Shown: piece after piece, positions 25,479-32,683 of the stretch
Numbering within the stretch: the first letter of the stretch is position 1
Layout of the letters: the number at the start of each line of letters is the position of its first letter
DNA from: Cryomorphaceae bacterium
GTDB taxonomy: Bacteria; Bacteroidota; Bacteroidia; Flavobacteriales_D; Crocinitomicaceae
Assembly (NCBI GenBank): GCA_027490665.1
Contig: JAIXXP010000127.1
Coordinates: 1 to 37,363, forward strand
DNA: 37,363 nt
Direction: 5' to 3'
The notes under the pieces: generated by a model
Database searches by the model: none
What the model saw: only the letters and a program-made list of their open reading frames with translations
What the model was told of the DNA's origin: nothing
Program-made: the position numbers and the translations under genes

Positions 25479-25861
25479 AAAAATCATCCTACATAGCAAT
25501 CATTGAACGAAGCAAAGATGCCTATTGGGCATACATTCCAGAACTTGAAGGAGTAAGTGGGGTTGGAGATACCGTTCAAGAGGCAAAACAATCCATGTTA
25601 GGTGGCCTGGGCTTACAACAGGAGCTGGGTAATCTAAGCAATCAAGAATTTTTAATTGAATACCATTTCGATGTCATTAGTTTGTTGAATTTCTTCAAAG
25701 GCATCTTGACCAACGCCGCATTTGAAAGATTAACAGGGATCAATCAAATGCAAATGAGTCATTATGCAACGGGTCTCAAAAAACCAAGAAAGGCACAAAG
25801 ACAAAAAATAGAAAGAGCACTTCATCAGCTCGGAGAAGATTTGCGAAGCATTTATTTATAA
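25475..25861 (+). CDS. hicB: HicB antitoxin with C-terminal helix-turn-helix
   Basis: 128 aa. The N-terminal part (about 1-55) is the partly degraded RNase H-like HicB fold, with YIAIIERSKDAYWAYIPELEGVSGVGDTVQEA. The C-terminal part (about 70-120) reads as a helix-turn-helix (ILTNAAFERLTGINQMQMSHYATG) that would bind the promoter. It neutralises HicA. The last six bases overlap the end of the convergent plsC-like gene, so the hicAB pair sits directly against the lipid cassette without a terminator. Confidence 0.9.
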   Translation: MKKSSYIAIIERSKDAYWAYIPELEGVSGVGDTVQEAKQSMLGGLGLQQELGNLSNQEFLIEYHFDVISLLNFFKGILTNAAFERLTGINQMQMSHYATGLKKPRKAQRQKIERALHQLGEDLRSIYL

Positions 25862-26470
25862 GTGTTCCCTCTTGCGCAAATCAAGAATTGCGGTCTGGAC
25901 CTCTATCACAATTTCTTCTACTGAAGTACCTGTCGCCAAAGTGGCAGCGCCAATTTTAACTTCAGCTTCAAACGGAACGGGTAAATACGACCCTTTTGGA
26001 AGAATTTTGCCAGTGCCTTCTATCCAGACAGGTATGAAGGGTATGTGAGGGAATGCTTGTAACAATACGCCAATACCGGATTTAAAGGCTAGTATTTCTC
26101 CTGGTTTGCCGCGGGTTCCTTCCGGAAATAAAATCAATGAATGGCCTTTTTTTAGTTTTTCTTCGAGTAATTGAAGGGCATTGTCTTTTTGCTTGATGAG
26201 TACCGTATTGACCAAAAGATTAGAGATAAAGGCAAGCCATTTCTTTTTGCCAAAATAGTTGGCTGTAGCAACAGGGTGGGTTTTGATCAGTAAGCGAATG
26301 GGCAGACTCGCTAATAAGGCCATCGTATCTACATGGCTATTATGATTGGCCACAACAATAAATTGTTTCTGTCCTTGGTATGCGGCTTTATGACTGATCC
26401 TAACGCCCACTAGTTTGAGTAGAACAGGCATCACTACTTTGTAAATGACAATCAAGAACACCAGCTTCAT
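25856..26470 (-). CDS. 1-acylglycerol-3-phosphate acyltransferase family protein (PlsC type)
   Basis: 204 aa. It transfers an acyl chain to a lysophospholipid or glycerol phosphate at the inner membrane. The catalytic H-x4-D motif is H43 to D48 (ANHNSHVDTM) and the substrate-binding motif is FPEGTR (115-120). One hydrophobic N-terminal helix (about residues 2-20) anchors it. It is shorter than housekeeping PlsC (about 245 aa). Its start abuts the stop of the CdsA-like gene, and it is the last gene of a four-gene coupled operon, so it probably serves that cassette rather than bulk phosphatidate synthesis. Confidence 0.88.
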   Translation of the reverse strand: MKLVFLIVIYKVVMPVLLKLVGVRISHKAAYQGQKQFIVVANHNSHVDTMALLASLPIRLLIKTHPVATANYFGKKKWLAFISNLLVNTVLIKQKDNALQLLEEKLKKGHSLILFPEGTRGKPGEILAFKSGIGVLLQAFPHIPFIPVWIEGTGKILPKGSYLPVPFEAEVKIGAATLATGTSVEEIVIEVQTAILDLRKREHL

Positions 26471-27415
26471 TTACCAATAGCAAATTAAATAGACATAATA
26501 GAAGAAGAACGGAGCGCTAATTGCCAATGAATCGATACGATCGAGGATGCCGCCGTGCCCTTTGATGGTGTTGCCCGTATCTTTGAGCCCGAAGTCGCGC
26601 TTGATAGCCGACACAATGATGTCTCCTACAAAACCCATACAGGCAATGAGTAAGCCAGAACCCAGCGCTTGAATTTCAGAAAAGGGTGTTAGAAAACGCA
26701 GGAAATAAGCTGCGGCAATGGTACTCAACAAGCCGCCTATGAAGCCTTCCCAGGTTTTGTTTGGGCTGATTTTTTCGACGATTTTATGTCTGCCCAGCAA
26801 TTTGCCCCATGTAAACTGAAACACATCATTCATTTCGGTCAAGAACACCACAAAGAGTAAAAGACCTCTTCCGCCCGCATTGAATTGAGGAAGTTCGGGT
26901 AGGGAGAGCAAATAAGCCAAATGACTAATTGAAAAAACCGTGAGCATGAGGTGGGTTGGAATGACACTCATGGACCGCGCAATGTCTTGGGTATGGCCTT
27001 TCAAAACCAACAAGAAGGGAATGAGCATAAACATGCCAACAGGAATTAAAATCAAAAAAGGAACAAACCAGCCCATGTAGGCAAAACCATATTGCAGCGG
27101 AATGGCCAGATAGGCCCAAAAAATAATACTGCGGTCTTCTATTCGCGCATTTTTACTGATGCTTGAAATTTCTCTGAACGCTGCAAAGGAAAGTAGTCCG
27201 AAAGCGATAAATGAAATGGCTGGGTGCACAACTGCTGCCGTTGTAAAAATACTGGCCATGACCCACCAAGATTTCGTGCGCGTCATGAGTTCGTCTACCT
27301 GAGGCCCTGGCTTGATTTTCTTCCAAATCCAAAAAAGCGTGGTGGCAAAAACAAGCACGCCTAAAATCACCATGATCATTTGTTGGATCTCCGTCAGGTC
27401 TTTAAAGTACTGCAT
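26471..27415 (-). CDS. Phosphatidate cytidylyltransferase family protein (CdsA/YnbB-like)
   Basis: 314 aa, eight or so membrane helices. CdsA activates phosphatidic acid with CTP to give CDP-diacylglycerol. The family signature is present at about residues 269-293 (SAIKRDFGLKDTGN, then GHGGILDRIDS), and SPNKTWEGFIGG is the second conserved stretch. The overall pattern is closer to E. coli YnbB than to housekeeping CdsA, as I remember them: the same RTKSWW-like N-terminal region and the LTEMNDVFQ/TWGK segment between helices. Its start overlaps the YnbA-like gene by 14 bases. Another cdsA for bulk lipid synthesis is expected elsewhere in the genome. Confidence 0.9.
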   Translation of the reverse strand: MQYFKDLTEIQQMIMVILGVLVFATTLFWIWKKIKPGPQVDELMTRTKSWWVMASIFTTAAVVHPAISFIAFGLLSFAAFREISSISKNARIEDRSIIFWAYLAIPLQYGFAYMGWFVPFLILIPVGMFMLIPFLLVLKGHTQDIARSMSVIPTHLMLTVFSISHLAYLLSLPELPQFNAGGRGLLLFVVFLTEMNDVFQFTWGKLLGRHKIVEKISPNKTWEGFIGGLLSTIAAAYFLRFLTPFSEIQALGSGLLIACMGFVGDIIVSAIKRDFGLKDTGNTIKGHGGILDRIDSLAISAPFFFYYVYLICYW

Positions 27416-27995
27416 TTTTCAATCTTTTGAAGGTACTCCAAATCAACAAACAAAATATAGCCAAACAAATCCAGGTGAGATACTTAAAGATTGGCGCATT
27501 GAATAAGAAAAGTAAACTGAGCACACCAACTACCAACGCGCGGTCCGATTTGCCCATGGGCCCATCATAGCGCCGTGCACCACCGAGTGCTTGCCCCAAT
27601 AAACCCGCAAATTCGTTGAGTACACTTAAAAGTAAAAAGGTCATGATCCAAATTTGGTCCATTGTAAACAGCAGGTATAGCGGGTAATACAGCACGATAT
27701 CAGAAACGACATCGCCCATTTCATTGAGCAGCGCGCCCATTTTGCTTTGCAAATTGTATTGGCGCGCCATCATGCCATCCAAGGCATTGAGTGCCATGCG
27801 CAGCAATAAAACAATTGGCATGAGGATCAAAGCAATAGTGTGGTCGCCAAACAAGCTATAAGAACCCATAGCCAAAGAGAGGAGGAGGGCCAAAATAGTC
27901 AAGCTATTGGGCGTAAAACCCCAATTGTGAAGCCTCCTGAGTATGGGCTGCAACAAGGCTTGAAATTTGGGCTTGAGTTGGTATACAGAAATCAT
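27402..27995 (-). CDS. CDP-alcohol phosphatidyltransferase family protein (YnbA-like)
   Basis: 197 aa, about six membrane helices. The family replaces the CMP of CDP-diacylglycerol with an alcohol such as glycerol phosphate, serine or inositol. The canonical motif is DxxDGxxARx8GxxxDxxxD. Here it reads N70-A-L-D73-G-x2-A-R78-x8-G87-x3-N91-x3-D95, so the first and third metal-binding Asp are Asn. E. coli YnbA, from memory, shows the same NALDG and LNETGD pattern, so this looks like a subfamily trait, not damage. The flanking GPMGKSDRAL segment is also shared. Its start codon overlaps the stop of the upstream fusion gene (ATGA). The alcohol acceptor is unknown. Confidence 0.88.
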   Translation of the reverse strand: MISVYQLKPKFQALLQPILRRLHNWGFTPNSLTILALLLSLAMGSYSLFGDHTIALILMPIVLLLRMALNALDGMMARQYNLQSKMGALLNEMGDVVSDIVLYYPLYLLFTMDQIWIMTFLLLSVLNEFAGLLGQALGGARRYDGPMGKSDRALVVGVLSLLFLFNAPIFKYLTWICLAIFCLLIWSTFKRLKNAVL

Positions 27996-29248
27996 GGTTG
28001 GTGCTTGATAAATGGATCGGCAACAGGGCTGTAGGCATTCAAGGTGCTTCCAAAATTACCGTATTTGAAAAAATGGAGAAGCGCTGCGCCATAAACTTCT
28101 GGATGCGTATACATTTGGTCGTGATTCATCGGAACGTATTTAGCATCTTGGAAGAGCTGCCCAAAACAGTCGGGTTCAAAACAATAAGGTCCTAATTGCG
28201 CTGCAGTTGCTTGATTTTTACGAACAATGCCCGTCGCATAGCACTCCAATAACAAACCTTTTTGGATGCTACTGTCGTTCAAAGGTAAATACGGCGTTTG
28301 ATGTAACTCGTGCATAATTGGTCCGAATACGAAATAGTTAGGGATTTTGTAGTTACTGATCAGAATGTACGGAGCGCGTTCTTGCAACGCACTGCGGTCA
28401 TAAACGATACTTTTGATATTCGGATGTGCTGCAGTTTGAAGCCAGGCATTGATACTCCATGACCCTATGATGTAAGCAAAAACATGTACTTTTTCATAGT
28501 TGTCTAGTCCCTTTTTTTTCCAGTAGCTATCGAGGTTGAATACGGTTTGTTCTAAAGATTTTCTAGAAATATAATTTGGTACATAAACATCGTAAGCCGT
28601 GGTGTCAAAGTACTTCTTCAAATTTTGCAGACTATGGTATTTTGATCCAAAACCGGTTAAAATGAGGATGGCCTCTTTTTGTTTGGGCTTATTTTTTTGA
28701 GCAGCAGGTTTGCCAAATAATGTTTGAGGAACAGCATTGGGTTCTTGCTCAACGTATTGCTTTAAATTACCAGCCAATACGGAGTATTCGTTGTTGGTAA
28801 ATTTAGTTTTGGTGTAATGATATAAATCTTCAATAAGTTCATTCGGAGTGCTGATCAAAAAAGCAAGCCCCGGATTGATTTTTGTTTCTCTGAGCACCTT
28901 TTTAACTGCGTCAGTACAATTATTGGCAAATAGGGTCCACGGTTTGTTGAGGTTGTATTGATCACTCACTTTTTCGAGTTGGTCTATACTGCAGGATTCT
29001 GTTGTAAGTCGAAGTACAAGTTCTGGATTTGTTTTTTGATGTTGAATGATACTGCGGTCATAATTCAATGCTTCTGTATAACTAATGCTTTTTGCTTTAA
29101 AACTGCCACCGTCTTGTTTTCTATACTTTGTATAGTAGGTTAGTGCTGAACTATCCGTGCCGTATGCAAAACTGATATGACCTGCGCCTGATGAGGTTTG
29201 AGCACTTGTAAAAACAAATAGATATATATAAACAACGCTAGAAAACAT
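27992..29248 (-). CDS. Exported two-domain protein: Cys/His papain-like domain plus alpha/beta-hydrolase-like domain
   Basis: 418 aa from ATG 29248; the TTG at 29293 would precede the signal peptide (MFSSVVYIYLFVFTSAQ). The first half has GHISFAYG (H24) and, later, FANNCTDAVKKVL (C111). This order and the NC context recall permuted NlpC/P60-LRAT-like or DUF4105-type thiol enzymes, which act on lipids or peptides; this is inference. After a charged linker (about 180-192), the second half is alpha/beta-hydrolase-like: ILILTGFGSKYHS, DVYVPNY, EKVHVFAYIIGSWS and a C-terminal NHDQMYTHPEVY (H376). The nucleophile elbow reads A-Y-I260-I-G instead of GxSxG, so the catalytic Ser appears lost. It is the first gene of the lipid cassette and probably acts in the periplasm. 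Confidence 0.65.
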   Translation of the reverse strand: MFSSVVYIYLFVFTSAQTSSGAGHISFAYGTDSSALTYYTKYRKQDGGSFKAKSISYTEALNYDRSIIQHQKTNPELVLRLTTESCSIDQLEKVSDQYNLNKPWTLFANNCTDAVKKVLRETKINPGLAFLISTPNELIEDLYHYTKTKFTNNEYSVLAGNLKQYVEQEPNAVPQTLFGKPAAQKNKPKQKEAILILTGFGSKYHSLQNLKKYFDTTAYDVYVPNYISRKSLEQTVFNLDSYWKKKGLDNYEKVHVFAYIIGSWSINAWLQTAAHPNIKSIVYDRSALQERAPYILISNYKIPNYFVFGPIMHELHQTPYLPLNDSSIQKGLLLECYATGIVRKNQATAAQLGPYCFEPDCFGQLFQDAKYVPMNHDQMYTHPEVYGAALLHFFKYGNFGSTLNAYSPVADPFIKHQP

Positions 29249-29356
29249 AAAGCAAATATCGTTAAGATGTTGCAAAAAGTGAAACTGAATCAAGAAAGTA
29301 GAAGTAGGGTACTTGCGATAAATGCAACTTCAGCAACAAAAAGCACTATAGGGCAT

Positions 29357-29385
29357 AAAAAAAAGCCCAGTTGAAACTGGGCTTT
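29357..29385 (-). terminator. Intrinsic terminator of tRNA-Met
   Basis: Stem AAAGCCCAGT (29362-29371), spacer TGAA, ACTGGGCTTT (29376-29385), with an A run at 29357-29364 that is the U tract on the minus strand. It lies four bases after the tRNA. Confidence 0.88.
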
Positions 29386-29388
29386 AAG

Positions 29389-29462
29389 TAGCGAGACCGA
29401 GAGTTGAACTCGGGACCTTAGGGTTATGAATCCTACGCTCTAACCAACTGAGCTATCTCGCC
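29389..29462 (-). tRNA. tRNA-Met, anticodon CAT
   Basis: The full cloverleaf reads on the minus strand: acceptor GGCGAGA with TCTCGCT (G1.U72 wobble), D arm GCTC-AGTTGGTTA-GAGC, anticodon arm TAGGA-TTCATAA-CCCTA (anticodon CAT, one A.C mismatch next to the loop), variable AGGTC, T arm CCGAG-TTCAACT-CTCGG, discriminator A. CCA is not encoded. The TTCATAA loop and GGCG start fit elongator Met better than tRNA-Ile2 or the initiator, but a tRNA search would settle it. Confidence 0.93.
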
Positions 29463-29517
29463 ATGTGCGGGTGCAAATATAAAGAGAATTTTAAATTTCT
29501 TTACCATTTGGCCACAA

Positions 29518-31224
29518 CTAATTCATTTTTTTCAGTTGATCTTGGATAAATGTAGCTAAAGTTTGCAGGCGCTCCGATGAGAAATCAAATGGCACGCCAG
29601 CTGTCTCATAAATATTGGACATAGATGTGGTGTAGCCTAATGCCAATGCTTTTTTATAGTTGGCAATTGCTGTTGGGTAATTTTCAAGACTATTTTTCCA
29701 GACACCCAGTGCGCCAAGTTGTGCAATTCCGTATTCAATGTAATAAAAAGGAACTTCGAATAGGTGTAATTGGCGTTGCCAAGCGCTTTGCACTAAATCT
29801 TCGTAGCCGGCCCAGTCGGTGAGGCCCGTGCCAAAATCGCTTGCCAATTTGGTCCAGTATGCAGATCTTTCTTCGAGTGTATGGGTTGGGTTTTCGTAAA
29901 TCCAATGCTGAAAGGCATCAATTTGCGCTATCCAAGGCAAGACCTTCAGGGTGCCTTCAATTTGTTCGCGCATGGCACGCTCGTGTGCTTGAGGCTCATA
30001 AAATTCAGTCCATTGTGGCATGCTGAGCAGTTCCATCGACATAGAGGCCAATTCGGCAACTTCTGAAGGAAGGTTTTTAAATGCGGTGAGGCTGAGCTCA
30101 CGACTCAAAAAGGAGTGAATGGCGTGTCCGCCTTCGTGCACCATGGTTTCTAAATCGCGTTGTGTTCCCACTGCATTCATGAAAATGAACGGTACGCCAA
30201 TTTCGTAAAGCGGATAGTTGTAGCCACCCGGTGCTTTTCCAGGCTTGGAGTCTAGGTCGAGGTGTCCGAGCTCGTCCATTACCCGCAGGCAGTCGCCAAA
30301 ATAAGGATCTATGCGTTCAAACATATTGATGGTACCACTCAGCATTTGCGCACCGGTTTGAAAAGGCTTGAGTGCTGGCTTTCCTTCTGGATCTACATCG
30401 AGGTCCCAGGGTTTGAAGCGCTCTTTGCCAAGTTTGCTTAGTTTTTCAGCTTGAAATCCCTTCACTAAAGGTACAATATGGGTTTTGATGGCCTCGTGAA
30501 AAGCAAAGCAATCTGCTTTGGTGTAGTCAAAACGCCCCATGGCTACAAATTTGTAGTCGCGGTAGTTTTCAAAACCAGCATTCACCGCTAATTGGTGTCT
30601 TTTTTGAATCAAGGAGGTGTACAACGCGTCAAGTTGCTCGCGGTCTTTTCTACGTACAGCCGCCATTTTTTCAAAGATGGTTTGGCGCAGGCTTTCATCT
30701 TGTTCTTTCAATAACAAGGCCGCTTGTTGCATGGTGAGGTCTTTGCCATCGTGGGTGATGGTTTGAGCTGCGCTAATTGCACCATATTGCTGTGCTTCCT
30801 CGTTTAAGGCGGCTTCAAGAGCGATGTTCTCTTCGCGATATAAATCGAGTGCCGTGCGCACACTTCTGAAATAAATTTGATGGGCGCTATCCGCTCTTTG
30901 GTCCAGAAAGGGGAGTGCCATTAATTTTTGGTTGAGTTGGTCCTCGAGCGGAGCTAATTCCGGCTGAATTTGGGTGACGAAATGCGTGTAGGCCTCTCGA
31001 AGGGTTTCATCTTGGGTATTGATGCTCATGCGGATGTAGCGCCAAGCAAGATCTTCTTCAAGTACGGCATCAAGTTCAGAACGGTCTAATAACCATTGGT
31101 CAAACTCATTTAAAGTATTGATTTCGCGATTTAATAATTCTTGAAAAAAGGGAGCGAGCACCCCAAATTCGGTGATGGCCAGGTCTTCGGGTAGAAACTG
31201 GCGCGCTGCTTTTTGAATTTGCAT
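29518..31224 (-). CDS. M3-family oligoendopeptidase (PepF-like)
   Basis: 568 aa, a cytoplasmic zinc peptidase that breaks down short peptides. The zinc motif is H363-E-G-G-H367 (MVHEGGHAIHSF), with E391 in SEVAELASMSME as probable third ligand. The N-terminal part is a long helical region (about 1-200) as in the M3 fold, followed by NAGFENYRDYKF and the KPGKAPGGYNYPLYEIGVPFIFMN stretch (about 327-350), both typical. The C-terminus has FYYIEYGIAQLGALGVW, also conserved in PepF. No signal peptide is seen. Its start is one base from the stop of the DUF5606 gene, so the two are co-transcribed. Downstream comes the tRNA-Met gene on the same strand. Confidence 0.94.
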   Translation of the reverse strand: MQIQKAARQFLPEDLAITEFGVLAPFFQELLNREINTLNEFDQWLLDRSELDAVLEEDLAWRYIRMSINTQDETLREAYTHFVTQIQPELAPLEDQLNQKLMALPFLDQRADSAHQIYFRSVRTALDLYREENIALEAALNEEAQQYGAISAAQTITHDGKDLTMQQAALLLKEQDESLRQTIFEKMAAVRRKDREQLDALYTSLIQKRHQLAVNAGFENYRDYKFVAMGRFDYTKADCFAFHEAIKTHIVPLVKGFQAEKLSKLGKERFKPWDLDVDPEGKPALKPFQTGAQMLSGTINMFERIDPYFGDCLRVMDELGHLDLDSKPGKAPGGYNYPLYEIGVPFIFMNAVGTQRDLETMVHEGGHAIHSFLSRELSLTAFKNLPSEVAELASMSMELLSMPQWTEFYEPQAHERAMREQIEGTLKVLPWIAQIDAFQHWIYENPTHTLEERSAYWTKLASDFGTGLTDWAGYEDLVQSAWQRQLHLFEVPFYYIEYGIAQLGALGVWKNSLENYPTAIANYKKALALGYTTSMSNIYETAGVPFDFSSERLQTLATFIQDQLKKMN

Positions 31225-31225
31225 G

Positions 31226-31765
31226 TTATTTTCCTCTTGAAGAGCCGGTCTTCACGGCTGTGGGTTTCTTAGGGGCTGCAGGTTTCGCTGCTTTTGCTGC
31301 AGGAGCTGCTGTTGTTGCTTTCTTTTTAGCGGTGTCTGCTTTTGGCGCTTTTACTTCTTTGGTAGCAGCTGCTTCTTCTGTGGCAGCGGCTTCGAAAGCA
31401 CCAGCTTTGATCAATAAGTTGAACCATTGAAAAAGTTTTCGCACATCAGAAGGGTAAACGCGGTCTTGATCCCAGTTGGGTAAAAACTGCGCTAAAGCAG
31501 CTTCCAATTCTTTCATGTCTGCTTTGTGCGACGGCGCTTCAGTTGGGTACAGTTCAAGCATTTTGGCAAAGATGTCGGTAAGTTTGACGTCTTCCTCATA
31601 AGTAAAAACACTGATGTCGTCTAGCGTAGAAATGCGTTCTGAGGCATACGCCGGAAAACGTTTTTTATCGATCATTGATTCGACAATAACGCTGTTTTTA
31701 CTTTGAGCAATAACTTTGAAAAGACCTGGTCTTCCTGAAATGGCAATAATACCGCTGAGTTGCAT
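31226..31765 (-). CDS. DUF5606-domain protein with Lys/Ala-rich tail
   Basis: 179 aa. The first about 130 residues (MQLSGIIAISGRPGLFKVIAQ, then VESMIDKKRFPAYASERISTLDDISVFTYEED and FNLLIKAGA) match a Bacteroidota-specific domain known as DUF5606, for which no function is established. The domain begins with a short beta-barrel-like stretch that resembles a small nucleic-acid or ligand-binding fold; that is a guess. From about residue 125 the chain becomes a disordered Ala/Lys/Pro tail like the basic tails of DNA- or RNA-binding proteins. It is the first gene of a two-gene operon with the M3 peptidase, behind a perfect -7 box. Confidence 0.8.
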   Translation of the reverse strand: MQLSGIIAISGRPGLFKVIAQSKNSVIVESMIDKKRFPAYASERISTLDDISVFTYEEDVKLTDIFAKMLELYPTEAPSHKADMKELEAALAQFLPNWDQDRVYPSDVRKLFQWFNLLIKAGAFEAAATEEAAATKEVKAPKADTAKKKATTAAPAAKAAKPAAPKKPTAVKTGSSRGK

Positions 31766-31791
31766 AGTTTGATTTTCGTTTTAAAAGTCTT

Positions 31792-31799
31792 CAAAAATA
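31792..31799 (-). promoter_or_regulatory. -7 box of the DUF5606-peptidase operon
   Basis: On the minus strand this reads TATTTTTG, a perfect TAnnTTTG, 26 bases before ATG 31765. Confidence 0.6.
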
Positions 31800-31835
31800 G
31801 AAAAATAACGTTTACATGGTGTCAAGCATGTGAAT

Positions 31836-32468
31836 TTAAGGTAGCCAATTAACTGGCGCTTTGATTATATAACCAGTTTTTGTTTTAACCTCTTGGTTAA
31901 ATAGTGAATCAATAAGTGTTTTTCGACCAATCGTAAATGAACCTTTGGCAGCGTTTGACATAGATGCATTATGTCTTTTGGGTGGAAATGCGATACACAC
32001 TCGTTTTTGATTTAAATGGTTGTGGGTTGCACGAATTGGTGGTACTAAATCGCTATCGCCGGAAATGAGTAAAGCCATGTCGAACAAATCATTAAAGCCA
32101 TCAACAATCATGTTTGTTGCAATATTGACATCGGTCATTTTTTCTTTAGCTATTTTCCAAGAATGTCCGCAGCGTTTGCATTCTTCAGCGTTATTTTGAT
32201 AGTTTCCATAGAGAACCTTAATACCTGTTGACTCAAGGGCATCAATGTAGTTCGCTTGTCTTTTTTGTTTTTGTGGGTCGTTGCTGACTCTGCTAGTGAA
32301 ATACTTGACCTCTTCCAAGGATTGATTTGACTTCATTAATTTTTGAACCATTTTCTTTAAATCCAACCATCTGCAATAATCAAATCCGGCTTCACGAATT
32401 CCGAAATAAAGATTGAATCCATCAATATACGCTATCACACGTTCTTTTTTATTTGATACCTCTTGCAT
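31836..32468 (-). CDS. NYN-domain (PIN-like) putative RNase
   Basis: 210 aa from ATG 32468 (a TTG at 32477 is in frame). NYN domains are PIN-like nucleases whose acidic residues hold metal. Visible acidic motifs are VIAYIDGFNLYFGI near residue 15, KMTDVNIATNMIVDGF, and LLISGDSDLVPPI, as in the LabA/DUF88 group. A CKRCGHSW Cys pair in the middle could be half of a zinc site. The C-terminal region (AFPPKRHNASMSNAAKGSFTIGR) is also found in relatives, by memory. Relatives take part in RNA processing or defence, but no partner gene sits beside it. No TAnnTTTG box is seen upstream; a plus-strand one lies at 32486. Confidence 0.82.
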   Translation of the reverse strand: MQEVSNKKERVIAYIDGFNLYFGIREAGFDYCRWLDLKKMVQKLMKSNQSLEEVKYFTSRVSNDPQKQKRQANYIDALESTGIKVLYGNYQNNAEECKRCGHSWKIAKEKMTDVNIATNMIVDGFNDLFDMALLISGDSDLVPPIRATHNHLNQKRVCIAFPPKRHNASMSNAAKGSFTIGRKTLIDSLFNQEVKTKTGYIIKAPVNWLP

Positions 32469-32485
32469 CCCAATCAATAATTAAT

Positions 32486-32493
32486 TATTTTTG
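32486..32493 (+). promoter_or_regulatory. -7 box facing right in an intergenic region
   Basis: TATTTTTG is a perfect TAnnTTTG on the plus strand, where no plus-strand gene begins for another 1.9 kb. It leads into two hairpins and a terminator. Confidence 0.5.
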
Positions 32494-32496
32494 TTT

Positions 32497-32565
32497 TCTA
32501 GAACATCACGAAGGATAGTATCTTTCGTCCGACGCCTCCCCAAAAACGGAGGCGTTTCTTTTTTA
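32497..32565 (+). ncRNA. Candidate small RNA of about 70 nt
   Basis: After a perfect -7 box (32486-32493), a first hairpin (ACGAAGGAT / ATCTTTCGT, 32508-32528, one G.U pair) is followed by a terminator hairpin (32532-32555) and a T run. No open reading frame of note fits. The start at about 32497 is inferred from the box. The region lies between two minus-strand genes, so the rightward terminator has no other gene to serve. Expression is unproven. Confidence 0.4.
32532..32565 (+). terminator. Orphan plus-strand intrinsic terminator
   Basis: Stem ACGCCTCC (32532-32539), eight-base loop, GGAGGCGT (32548-32555), then TTCTTTTTT. The U tract exists only on the plus strand, although both flanking genes are on the minus strand. 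Confidence 0.75.
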
Positions 32566-32683
32566 TTAAAGTTCTGAAAATATTTTAGCTTGATTTTTAT
32601 TTCGCACGGAACTATTCCCTAGACTTAGGTAAATGATGCAAAACGAAATTGTTTATTGATGAAATGATGCTTTAAATAGCAGA

